25,866 nt of DNA from a virus. A model generated the notes under the pieces. That model worked only from the letters and a program-made list of their open reading frames with translations, had not been told where the DNA came from and did no database searches. The translations under genes were made by a program, and so were the position numbers. Location of the stretch: positions 1 through 25,866 of IMG/VR virus record IMGVR_UViG_3300027833_000197. One strand, 5' to 3'. The stretch's first letter is position 1. Every line of letters starts with the position of its first letter. This document shows, in pieces, positions 1-6,867 of this stretch.

Positions 1-470
1 CACCCATCGGCTTTACTGTGGCTGTGTCTCGTTTGCCTAACGTAGAGTTCTTCACACAGAAAGCATTTATCCCAGGCGTCACATTGGAAGCACCACAACT
101 AGTAAACCCCATGGGTAACTTGTTTGTTGCTGGTGACAGATTGGCATACCAAGATTTGGATTTGAGTTTCCTTGTAGACGAAAACATGGATAACTATATG
201 GAATGTTACAATTGGATGAAGGCTTTATCAAGCCCAGAAAAGTTCGATGACTACAAACCATTAGAAGATGGGGTTGAAGGTCTTAATAGTGATATCAGCA
301 TTTTGATCTTGAACAGCAACAAAAATCTAAACGTGAAGTTTAACTTCTTGAACTGCACACCAGTATCTCTGAGTGCTGTAAATCTTGACGTGACTGGAAC
401 TGATGTTTTTTACCCAGAAGTTAACATGTCCTTCAGATATGACAGGTACACCTTCGAAAAGGTTGCTTGA
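1..470 (+). CDS. T4-type tail-tube-like structural protein, 5'-truncated
   Basis: The reading frame is open from the left edge. Codons upstream of the GTG at 18 read PIGFT and continue into the protein, so the true start lies outside the window. About 156 residues remain, ending at TGA 468-470. The pattern of PNVEFF, then IPGV, then a phrase like VAGDRL, then FLVDENMDNYMECYNWM and a closing beta-rich segment matches, from memory, the gp19-like tail-tube or tube-related virion proteins of marine T4-like phages. A position beside uvsY also fits a virion gene. The exact paralogue (tube, tube initiator or another structural protein) cannot be fixed from this fragment. Its stop codon is inside the -35 of the uvsY promoter. 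Confidence 0.6.
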   Translation, partial: PIGFTVAVSRLPNVEFFTQKAFIPGVTLEAPQLVNPMGNLFVAGDRLAYQDLDLSFLVDENMDNYMECYNWMKALSSPEKFDDYKPLEDGVEGLNSDISILILNSNKNLNVKFNFLNCTPVSLSAVNLDVTGTDVFYPEVNMSFRYDRYTFEKVA

Positions 471-495
471 CAACATCCAATAACTGTGATATAAT
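467..495 (+). promoter_or_regulatory. Consensus sigma-70 promoter for uvsY
   Basis: TTGACA at 467-472 and TATAAT at 490-495 are separated by 17 bp, so both boxes are perfect. The TGA stop of the upstream structural gene (468-470) lies inside the -35 box. Transcription would begin near 502 and reach the uvsY start at 525. This separates early expression of uvsY from the upstream late virion gene. Confidence 0.85.
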
Positions 496-524
496 TCTCT
501 TATTACATTAGAGAGGGATATGTC

Positions 525-959
525 TTGGAAAATAAAATCAGTGAGATTTGGTCAGAAGATTCGAAGATCAACGAAAACGACTTAATGAATGAGTTGCGGA
601 ATATCCCTTCGCTACACAGTAAATATTACAACATGTATTACACAGAAGCATTGCGTGTTAAGAAGCTCAAGGGCGACTACAAAGAACTTGAGATGGACAA
701 GCGTGACTACTATAGTGGTGAGATGGCTGAAGAAGACTTGCGAGTTCGTGGTTGGAAGCCATTTCAAAGAAAAGTAATACGTGCTGACTTGGATAAACAT
801 ATTCAATCGGATAGAGATATTATCAACCTAAGCCTTAAGATTGATTTCCATACAGAGAATGCGAACTATCTTGAGAGTATTATTAAGACTATTCACAGTC
901 GAAACTTTATTATTAAGTCTATGGTAGACGTGATCAAGTTCCAAGCAGGTGAATATTAA
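525..959 (+). CDS. uvsY: UvsY recombination mediator
   Basis: A 144-residue protein close in length to T4 UvsY (137). UvsY helps load the UvsX recombinase onto ssDNA covered by gp32 and works in recombination-dependent replication and repair. Recognisable elements are the DYYSG segment in the middle (T4 has DYYSG in a comparable place) and the C-terminal segment SRNFIIKSMVDVIKFQAGE, which lines up with the T4 ending SRGFAIKHIQDMRAFEAGK. The start is a TTG at 525, 7 bases after the strong GAGAGGG ribosome site at 511-517. The ATG at 520 is in another frame, too close to that site, and meets a stop after about 20 codons. It lies directly upstream of uvsW, as in T4-like gene clusters. Confidence 0.9.
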   Translation: MENKISEIWSEDSKINENDLMNELRNIPSLHSKYYNMYYTEALRVKKLKGDYKELEMDKRDYYSGEMAEEDLRVRGWKPFQRKVIRADLDKHIQSDRDIINLSLKIDFHTENANYLESIIKTIHSRNFIIKSMVDVIKFQAGEY

Positions 960-974
960 CCATTAGCCACCTTG

Positions 975-982
975 TATAAATA
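975..982 (+). promoter_or_regulatory. T4-type late promoter ahead of uvsW
   Basis: A perfect TATAAATA octamer followed by G stands 32 bases before the uvsW ATG, in the short gap after uvsY. This is the sequence recognised by gp55-directed RNA polymerase in T4. T4 uvsW is also a late gene, so the regulatory arrangement appears conserved. The ribosome site GTGAGG follows at about 1002-1007. Confidence 0.8.
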
Positions 983-1013
983 GTAGCATATACTATGAAC
1001 AAGTGAGGTTAAC

Positions 1014-2504
1014 ATGGCTGAAGTAATTACTGTTGAACAACTAGATGCTATCAATCTTAAGGTGACTGCCGACCCAGGCATTCGTCAAGAGATACAGCAG
1101 TTCTTTTCGTTTAGACCAGCCAATTATCAATTCACACCATCATTCAAAAATAAAATCTGGGATGGCTTCATTAGGCTTTATAGTCCAATGCGCCCTACCC
1201 TAATGGTTGGATTGATGAAGAAACTAATTATCTTCTGTGAAGACCGTGGTTATGACATCAAGGCTCCTGATCATTTGATTCATGGCGAAGAAATCCCTGA
1301 TGATTACGGTATGACAATAGCTAAGGAAGTGAACTGTAAGTTTACTCCAAGAGACTATCAAAACAAATACATTGTTGACGCCTTACGTGATAGTAGATCA
1401 TTATCTTTGTCGCCAACATCGTCTGGCAAGTCTCTGATCATTTATTTAATTCAACAACATTATTACAACAAATTTAATCATAGAACTCTTATCATTGTTC
1501 CTACGATATCTCTTGTTCATCAGATGCAAGGTGACTTTATTGAATATGGTTGTGACCCTGATGCAATCCACATAATTAAGGGTGGTGCTGAGAAGAATAC
1601 AGACAGACCTGTTGTTATATCTACATGGCAGTCATTAGCAAAGTTACCCAAAGATTGGTTCGATCCGTTCAAAGTAGTTCTTGGGGATGAGGCGCATCAG
1701 TTCCAAGCTAAATCACTTCAGAAGATCATGGGCATGTTGCCTGAGTGTTACTATAGACATGGGTTCACTGGTACGTTGAAGACAGAAGAAAGTAAGACAC
1801 ACCAACTTGTTCTTGAAGGATGTTTTGGTTCTGTTAGACAACATGTCACTACAAAGAACCTTATTGATGATGGTACTGTAGCTGACTTTGATGTGAAGGC
1901 AATTGTTCTTTCTCATAACAAATATATACGTAAAAGCTTCAAGAAGGCTATCAATCAACTTGAGAACACTAAAAAGTTTTCTGCTGAACGTGAGTTCCTA
2001 GTGAACTGCGAACGAAGAAACATATTCCTTAGAAATTTACTGTGGTCTTTAGAGGGTCAGAATAACTTGGTCTTGTTTGATTTGGTTGAGAAACATGGTA
2101 AACTGTTAGAACCCCTTTTTCAAAAAGAAGGCAGAGAACTACATTTTATTCATGGTGGTGTTAAAGGTGAAGAGCGTGAACGTGTTAGACATCTAGTCGA
2201 GAATGATCCTGAGAAGAAACATAATATTCTTGCTTCATTTGGTACTTTCTCTACTGGTGTTAACCTTAAGAGATTGGATAATGTTATCTTTGCTTTTGGT
2301 GGTAAATCAGAGATTAAAGTGTTGCAGTCTGTTGGTCGTTCACTAAGAAAAGGTAATGGTTCTGATAAAGCTGTTCTTTATGATATTTCTGATGATTTGT
2401 CATCTGGATCATATACCAATTATACATTAGATCATTTCCGTAAGAGAGTTGAGATGTATGGAGATCAGCAGTTTAAGATGAAAATCTTTACTGTAGAGAT
2501 ATAA
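1014..2504 (+). CDS. uvsW: UvsW RNA-DNA/DNA helicase
   Basis: A 496-residue superfamily 2 helicase, close to T4 UvsW. UvsW unwinds R-loops and branched DNA, turning off origin-initiated replication late in infection and promoting recombination-dependent replication. The N-terminal 110 residues correspond to the small DNA-binding domain. Helicase motifs follow in order: motif I PTSSGKS at 134-140, motif Ia IVPTISLV near 161-168, DEAH at 225-228, motif III FTGT at 251-254, and motif VI QSVGRSLRKG at 438-447. It has its own late promoter at 975. A minus-strand promoter at 2554-2581 points back into its 3' end and could make antisense RNA. Confidence 0.95.
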   Translation: MAEVITVEQLDAINLKVTADPGIRQEIQQFFSFRPANYQFTPSFKNKIWDGFIRLYSPMRPTLMVGLMKKLIIFCEDRGYDIKAPDHLIHGEEIPDDYGMTIAKEVNCKFTPRDYQNKYIVDALRDSRSLSLSPTSSGKSLIIYLIQQHYYNKFNHRTLIIVPTISLVHQMQGDFIEYGCDPDAIHIIKGGAEKNTDRPVVISTWQSLAKLPKDWFDPFKVVLGDEAHQFQAKSLQKIMGMLPECYYRHGFTGTLKTEESKTHQLVLEGCFGSVRQHVTTKNLIDDGTVADFDVKAIVLSHNKYIRKSFKKAINQLENTKKFSAEREFLVNCERRNIFLRNLLWSLEGQNNLVLFDLVEKHGKLLEPLFQKEGRELHFIHGGVKGEERERVRHLVENDPEKKHNILASFGTFSTGVNLKRLDNVIFAFGGKSEIKVLQSVGRSLRKGNGSDKAVLYDISDDLSSGSYTNYTLDHFRKRVEMYGDQQFKMKIFTVEI

Positions 2505-2534
2505 CCTTAAATAGCCTTAAAGAATCTTATTGTA

Positions 2535-2560
2535 TATCATAAGGGTTAACCCTATTATAC
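2535..2560 (-). repeat. 26-bp promoter/palindrome repeat, copy 1 (inverted)
   Basis: These 26 bases are the exact reverse complement of 23332-23357. The core is the perfect 12-bp palindrome AGGGTTAACCCT (2542-2553), flanked on the minus strand by the -10 hexamer TATAAT. This looks like an operator overlapping the start site of a minus-strand promoter. Only two copies of the palindrome were seen in the window. Confidence 0.85.
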
Positions 2561-2581
2561 ACGGCATGAAAAGTTTGTCAA
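2554..2581 (-). promoter_or_regulatory. Minus-strand sigma-70 promoter facing into uvsW
   Basis: Read on the minus strand, TTGACA (2581-2576) and TATAAT (2559-2554) are separated by 16 bp, and the AGGGTTAACCCT palindrome follows the -10 directly. The promoter diverges from the gene 55 promoter, with the two -35 boxes 15 bp apart. The first minus-strand ATG downstream opens only a 7-codon frame, so the product is more likely an antisense RNA to the uvsW 3' end than an mRNA. The assignment rests on box matches alone. Confidence 0.6.
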
Positions 2582-2596
2582 GTAAAAAATGCATGG

Positions 2597-2625
2597 TTGA
2601 CAAATTATAGTAGTTATGGTATACT
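2597..2625 (+). promoter_or_regulatory. Sigma-70 promoter for gene 55
   Basis: TTGACA at 2597-2602 and TATACT at 2620-2625 have a 17-bp spacer. From -35 to -10 it matches the promoter at 16142-16170 at 24 of 29 positions, including the spacer, which suggests a duplicated or co-regulated element. The 145-base gap it sits in also holds the divergent promoter and palindrome at 2535-2581. Confidence 0.8.
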
Positions 2626-2649
2626 TAAACAAATCATAAGGAGACATTT

Positions 2650-3192
2650 ATGGCACGTCGAGCTAAAAAAAATTATGTAAACAACAGAGACTTACTAGAT
2701 GCTTTGGTACAATACCAGAGCGATTGTAAAGACGCAGAAGAGGCAGGGGAAGACTTGAAACCTCGTGTCCCAGATTATATTGGAACTTGCATCTTTCAAA
2801 TTGCAACACGACTATCCACCAAACCAAACTTCAGTGGCTATACATATAAAGATGACATGATCTCTGATGGGATTGAGAATTGTCTATTGTATATTGGTAA
2901 CTTCAATCCAGAGAAATCATCCAATCCATTTGCGTACTTCACACAGATCATTTGGTATGCATTCTTAAGACGTATTGCCAAAGAGAAAAAACAGATGTAT
3001 ATTCGTTTCAAGTCAAGCCAACAGATGATTTCAACAGGTGGAACATATGAAGGTGGTGATGAGGTATTAAATCTGTATACAAATGCCGACTATATGAATA
3101 CATTTGTTCAAGACTTCGAAGACAAGATCGAACGTGATAAAGCTAAGAAAAAAGAAGATGCTAAATCAGCAGACGTCAAGAAAAAGGATTAA
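2650..3192 (+). CDS. 55: gp55 late-transcription sigma factor
   Basis: A 180-residue protein, close to T4 gp55 (185). It acts as a divergent sigma-70-family subunit that lets host RNA polymerase recognise TATAAATA late promoters, activated by the gp45 clamp. The region-2-like core runs from about residue 60 to 120, with ISDGIENCL, NPFAYFTQIIWYAFLRRI and then a lysine-rich stretch. This is the usual gp55 pattern of an acidic helix followed by an aromatic DNA-melting segment. The C-terminal 25 residues are highly charged (KKKEDAK, VKKKD), with no obvious hydrophobic clamp-binding end. It starts at ATG 2650 after AAGGAGA and has a dedicated promoter. It lies upstream of 47/46, as in marine T4-like phages. 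Confidence 0.9.
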   Translation: MARRAKKNYVNNRDLLDALVQYQSDCKDAEEAGEDLKPRVPDYIGTCIFQIATRLSTKPNFSGYTYKDDMISDGIENCLLYIGNFNPEKSSNPFAYFTQIIWYAFLRRIAKEKKQMYIRFKSSQQMISTGGTYEGGDEVLNLYTNADYMNTFVQDFEDKIERDKAKKKEDAKSADVKKKD

Positions 3193-3199
3193 TCTTCTA

Positions 3200-3373
3200 A
3201 TGATGAAAAAGTGGTGGCGCATTTGGGCTAAGAGCCTTGGTGAAAAAGTAGGTGAGACTGATGGACAAGCAAATGCTGTGGCAGTTATCAGAACTTTTTG
3301 GTGGGTAGTTCATATCCTCACTTGCTTTGCCATTATTATACACAACACAACTAAATTAGGATGGTGGGGATGA
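3200..3373 (+). CDS. Conserved small membrane protein between 55 and 47
   Basis: A 57-residue protein starting at tandem ATGs (3200 and 3203). It begins with a Trp- and Lys-rich amphipathic segment (MMKKWWRIWAKSLGEK), followed by a charged stretch and one hydrophobic segment at about residues 28-48 (AVIRTFWWVVHILTCFAII). This suggests an inner-membrane protein with a cytoplasmic N-terminus. I recall similar short proteins next to gene 55/47 in marine T4-like phages, but no function is known to me. Its TGA overlaps the ATG of gene 47 at 3370 (ATGA), so the two are probably translationally coupled. A longer in-frame extension into gene 55 is not needed. Confidence 0.7.
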   Translation: MMKKWWRIWAKSLGEKVGETDGQANAVAVIRTFWWVVHILTCFAIIIHNTTKLGWWG

Positions 3374-4431
3374 AGATAGCAATCATCACAGATATGCACC
3401 TTGGAGTACGTGGAGACTCTAAGGTGTTCTTGGATCACCAAGAGAAATTCTTCTCTGAGGTATTCTTTCCGTATATCGATGAACACAACATCAAGACTGT
3501 TCTTGATCTTGGCGATACCTTTGATCGTCGTAAGTATATTAACTATGTAACTCTTAATAGAGCTAAGAAGTTTTTCTTTAACCAACTCCAAGAGCGAAAC
3601 ATAGAGTATCACGCCATCACAGGCAACCATTCCGTTTACTATTCAAACACCAATGAGGTTAACTCAATGGATTTGTTGCTTCAAGAGTACGACAACTTCC
3701 ATATTTACGAGTCTACCCCAGTAGATTTGACGTTTGGCTCTACCAATGTAGTTATGGTTCCGTGGTTGACTAAAGACAACATTCAGAACTCACTAGATGT
3801 TTTGAAAACAAGTAAGGCTCATATCTGCATGGGTCACTTTGATATTGTTGGCTTTGAGATGTTGAAGGGAACTCTATGTAGTCATGGATTGAACAAAGAA
3901 GTCTTTACACACTTTGAGTCTGTTTACTCTGGTCACTTCCATCATCCGTCTGAGTATGGGAACATCAACTACCTTGGTGCGCCCTATGAGATGACGTGGA
4001 GTGACCATGGTGGCAAGCGTGGCTTTAGAGTTCTCGACACTGAGACACGTGATCTTGAGTGGGTACTCAATCCATTCCCAGTCTTCCATAAGATTGAATA
4101 TGACGATGCTGATATGACAGTCGAAGATGTTGAGGCACTTGATATCTCTAACATCAATAATGCTTTCATTAAAGTCATTGTGAAAAACAGAACTAATCCG
4201 TATGTATATGATTTATTCCTTGACAAACTATCCGATAGTGGTGCATCAGATGTGAAATCTGTAGAAGATTCGCTAAACTTAGAAGATAGTGGCGTTGAGG
4301 AAATACTTGATCAGAGTGCTGACACCAAGGATATTCTCCACAGCTACATTGAGACTTTAGATACAGCGGCTAACAAGGCGGCGATTAAACAGATTGTTGA
4401 TGAACTATACAATGAGGCACTAAGTCTATGA
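3370..4431 (+). CDS. 47: gp47 recombination nuclease subunit (SbcD/Mre11-like)
   Basis: A 353-residue calcineurin-type nuclease, the phage counterpart of SbcD/Mre11. With gp46 it resects DNA ends to produce ssDNA for UvsX. Metal-binding motifs in order: DMHLG at 8-12, LDLGDTFDRR at 45-54, TGNHSVYY at 84-91, MGHFDI near 150, and the double-histidine SGHFHHP near 185. I chose ATG 3370 rather than 3361 because it overlaps the previous stop as ATGA and gives the family-typical MKI start directly before the first motif; the ribosome site would be too close for 3361. Its own stop overlaps the gene 46 start by four bases, consistent with a fixed-ratio complex. Confidence 0.95.
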   Translation: MKIAIITDMHLGVRGDSKVFLDHQEKFFSEVFFPYIDEHNIKTVLDLGDTFDRRKYINYVTLNRAKKFFFNQLQERNIEYHAITGNHSVYYSNTNEVNSMDLLLQEYDNFHIYESTPVDLTFGSTNVVMVPWLTKDNIQNSLDVLKTSKAHICMGHFDIVGFEMLKGTLCSHGLNKEVFTHFESVYSGHFHHPSEYGNINYLGAPYEMTWSDHGGKRGFRVLDTETRDLEWVLNPFPVFHKIEYDDADMTVEDVEALDISNINNAFIKVIVKNRTNPYVYDLFLDKLSDSGASDVKSVEDSLNLEDSGVEEILDQSADTKDILHSYIETLDTAANKAAIKQIVDELYNEALSL

Positions 4432-6137
4432 AAATACAATTCCAAAGTGTGCGATATAAAAATCTCTTGTCATCTGGCAACGCTTGGACGGAGATACAGT
4501 TAGACAAGAGTAGAACAACACTGATTAGTGGTTCTAACGGTAGTGGCAAGTCTACACTGTTGGACGCTATTGTATTTGCACTGTATGGTAAGGCTTTCCG
4601 TAAGATCAACAAAGCACAACTGGTCAACAGTATTAATGGACGTGAGGCGATGGTTGAGGTGATCTTTAAGATTGCCCAGAACTATTATAAGATTGTTCGT
4701 GGGATTAAACCTAACGTATTCGAGATTTGGAAGAACGGTGAACTTGTCGATCAAGAAGCGGCTACTAAGGATCAACAATCATATCTTGAGCAAACTATTC
4801 TTAATCTTAATTACAAGTCGTTCAATCAAATTGTTGTTCTTGGCTCTGCTACCTATGTCCCATTCATGGAACTGACTGCACAAGCAAGACGTGAAATCAT
4901 TGAAGACCTCTTGGACATTCAAGTATTCTCTACGATGAACACTCTACTGAAAACACGTGTGTCAGATAATAAAGTTGATATTAATGATAATAATTACAAG
5001 ATAGATTTGACTGAGACTGAGCTTCGATCAGCAAAGGAATACAACGCATCTATCCGTGCTATCAAAACAGAAGAAGTTGATAAGATCAAAGAGAAGATGA
5101 AAGGTCACCTCGACAGTATTAGTGAGGCACAGAAATGGATAGAAACTACCCAAGACATTATACAAGTAATTATTGATGATATTTCTGACAAAGCTGAGAT
5201 GAAAGCCAAGGAACATAAGGCAAACGAACTTCGCCGCAATATAGAAATCACGATGGCGAACCATAAGAAAGAACTGTCGTTCTATCATGATCATAATGAT
5301 TGTCCTACATGCAAGCAAGGTATTGAACATGACTTTAAAGCCAGTATCGTTGCTGAAAAAGACAAAAAGATCATTGAGTTGCAAGAGGGGCTAGAAAAAT
5401 TAGCAGTGAAGCGCAAAGTCTATACTGATCGTCTTGAGTCTATATCTATTCTTGAAGATCAAATCCGTGATGGTAATATGAAAATTGGTGATCACAGAGC
5501 CACTATTAAGATGGCTAAAAGCGCCTTAATATCTTATAAAAACGAATTGGACACAGCGGAGAAAGATGTTGAAGCTATAGATACAACAAAGCTTAATGCT
5601 TTGAATGAAACACTTCGAAGCACAAAGTCTGACCAAGAGGTCTTGCATAAAGACAAAGAAGCACTTTCGGTTGTACAAGCTATCCTAAAGGATGGTGGTA
5701 TTAAGACACGTATCATCAAGCAGTATATCCCAGTGATGAATAAACTTATTAATACGTATCTAGGTGCGTTTGACTTGTTTGTTGATTTTCAACTAGATGA
5801 AAACTTCAATGAGGTTATCAAGTCAAGGTTCCGTGATGCTTTCTCATATGCGTCTTTCTCTGAGGGTGAGAAGTTGCGCATTACATTGTCGATCATGTTG
5901 GCATGGCGTTCTGTTGCTAAACTACGCAACAGTGTGTCAACAAACTTGCTTTTATTGGACGAAACGCTAGATGGCGCTTTAGACGCAGTAGGTATTGAGA
6001 ACTTGATTGATCAACTACACAACTTAAATGCAGATGATAACATATTCGTGATCAGCCATAGGGGCTTGCAGTTTGGCGATAAGTTTGACTCTAACATAAC
6101 CTTCCAGAAGGTAAAAAACTTTAGCGAGATTGCTTAA
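4428..6137 (+). CDS. 46: gp46 recombination ATPase subunit (SbcC/Rad50-like)
   Basis: A 569-residue SMC/Rad50-type ATPase (T4 gp46 is 560) and partner of gp47. The Walker A GSNGSGKST is at 35-43. Long charged coiled coils run on either side of a zinc hook with CPTC at 292-295. The ABC signature FSEGEK is at 477-482, Walker B LLLLDE at 507-512, and the distal-histidine motif VISHR is near the C-terminus. All motifs needed for ATP-driven end processing are present. It starts with an ATGA overlap after gene 47. After it comes GGAGAG and a small gene with only a 13-base gap. Confidence 0.95.
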   Translation: MKIQFQSVRYKNLLSSGNAWTEIQLDKSRTTLISGSNGSGKSTLLDAIVFALYGKAFRKINKAQLVNSINGREAMVEVIFKIAQNYYKIVRGIKPNVFEIWKNGELVDQEAATKDQQSYLEQTILNLNYKSFNQIVVLGSATYVPFMELTAQARREIIEDLLDIQVFSTMNTLLKTRVSDNKVDINDNNYKIDLTETELRSAKEYNASIRAIKTEEVDKIKEKMKGHLDSISEAQKWIETTQDIIQVIIDDISDKAEMKAKEHKANELRRNIEITMANHKKELSFYHDHNDCPTCKQGIEHDFKASIVAEKDKKIIELQEGLEKLAVKRKVYTDRLESISILEDQIRDGNMKIGDHRATIKMAKSALISYKNELDTAEKDVEAIDTTKLNALNETLRSTKSDQEVLHKDKEALSVVQAILKDGGIKTRIIKQYIPVMNKLINTYLGAFDLFVDFQLDENFNEVIKSRFRDAFSYASFSEGEKLRITLSIMLAWRSVAKLRNSVSTNLLLLDETLDGALDAVGIENLIDQLHNLNADDNIFVISHRGLQFGDKFDSNITFQKVKNFSEIA

Positions 6138-6150
6138 ATAGGAGAGAGAT

Positions 6151-6369
6151 ATGCAACATTCAATAGAAGACTTAATACAAAGAATTAATGCAATGCACGA
6201 CAAAGCTGTTCTATTGCACAGGGTGCGTAATGAGTTTGCTGAGATTTCTTATAAAGAATACGATAAAGCGGCTTGTCAAGCACTTATTGACGATATACAA
6301 GCTATGGCACTTAGTATCGCTAACGATAAAGAGGGTACTGATATTATTACTGATATGGAGTATAAATGA
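6151..6369 (+). CDS. Small helical protein, unknown
   Basis: A 72-residue, apparently all-helical protein with alternating charged and hydrophobic residues (IEDLIQRINAMHDKAVLLHRV). There is no recognisable motif, signal peptide or membrane segment. It starts at ATG 6151 after a good GGAGAG ribosome site and overlaps the next gene by ATGATG at 6366. It therefore belongs to the 46-downstream operon and is probably made together with the acidic protein that follows. I do not recognise a family. Confidence 0.6.
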   Translation: MQHSIEDLIQRINAMHDKAVLLHRVRNEFAEISYKEYDKAACQALIDDIQAMALSIANDKEGTDIITDMEYK

Positions 6370-6830
6370 TGGAAGTTGAAGAAGTGACAGAAGTAAAAAT
6401 GGGAGTGAGCTATCTCGTATCTAACCGAAATAGGTGGGGTGCTGTAGAGGTTGGCGTGTTCAACAAAGAGGGTTCCCCAGGCGTTAATGTACAAATTGAA
6501 TGGAAACGTGGAGACGGTAAAGTAACGCCAACAACCCAAGAAGAAGTTGATCTGTTAAACAACTTATTGGAGACTAAGGGCGATCTGTGTATGAGTGATA
6601 TTGAAATGCATGAGATACATGACACAATGGATGGCAACGAATGTTTTGTGTACCACGAAGGTTGGTCTGTAGAAGATAAAGAGGCACTAGAAGCTGAGTA
6701 CGACAATGACGAAGACGGTGCTTACTTTGACCGAAGAGACTTGCTAGAGGTTAAAGGTTACGAACATGATTACTACGAACTTTACCTAACAGATATTATT
6801 CTTGAGGAAGAAGTTGACGTAGATGAATAA
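6366..6830 (+). CDS. Very acidic protein, unknown
   Basis: A 154-residue protein with roughly 42 Asp/Glu against about a dozen Lys/Arg, most strongly acidic in the C-terminal half (EAEYDNDEDGAYFDRRD and the end EEEVDVDE). It is rich in aromatic residues near acidic ones, and there is no signal peptide or membrane segment. No family is recognised. Strong acidity and small size are shared by DNA-mimic phage inhibitors, but also by many inert proteins, so this is only a suggestion. The -35 of the gene 43 promoter (6814-6819) lies in its last codons. Confidence 0.6.
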   Translation: MMEVEEVTEVKMGVSYLVSNRNRWGAVEVGVFNKEGSPGVNVQIEWKRGDGKVTPTTQEEVDLLNNLLETKGDLCMSDIEMHEIHDTMDGNECFVYHEGWSVEDKEALEAEYDNDEDGAYFDRRDLLEVKGYEHDYYELYLTDIILEEEVDVDE

Positions 6831-6842
6831 CTGTGTTATTAT
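6814..6842 (+). promoter_or_regulatory. Sigma-70-like promoter for DNA polymerase
   Basis: TTGACG at 6814-6819 and TATTAT at 6837-6842 have a 17-bp spacer. The -35 box is inside the end of the preceding coding region. Transcription would start about 20 bases before the gene 43 ATG, giving the polymerase a short leader with an AAGGA ribosome site. Confidence 0.65.
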
Positions 6843-6867
6843 AGTATAAACACAAGCAAGGATTCCA

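Noticed and set aside
520-585. ATG at 520 as the start of uvsY or of another gene
   Set aside because: It is out of frame with UvsY, too close to the GAGAGGG ribosome site, and stops after about 20 codons.
2535-2560. The AGGGTTAACCCT palindrome as a terminator for uvsW
   Set aside because: The palindrome has no loop-forming spacer and no U-run. Its exact pairing with a promoter in both copies favours an operator.
3104-3199. N-terminal extension of the small membrane protein into gene 55
   Set aside because: The extra residues are the shifted reading of gene 55 with no ribosome site. The tandem ATG at 3200 is well placed.
5028-5384. 118-codon minus-strand frame inside gene 46 and similar antisense frames in 43, 44 and 47
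   Set aside because: They are antisense shadows of well-recognised genes, with atypical composition and no promoter or ribosome site.
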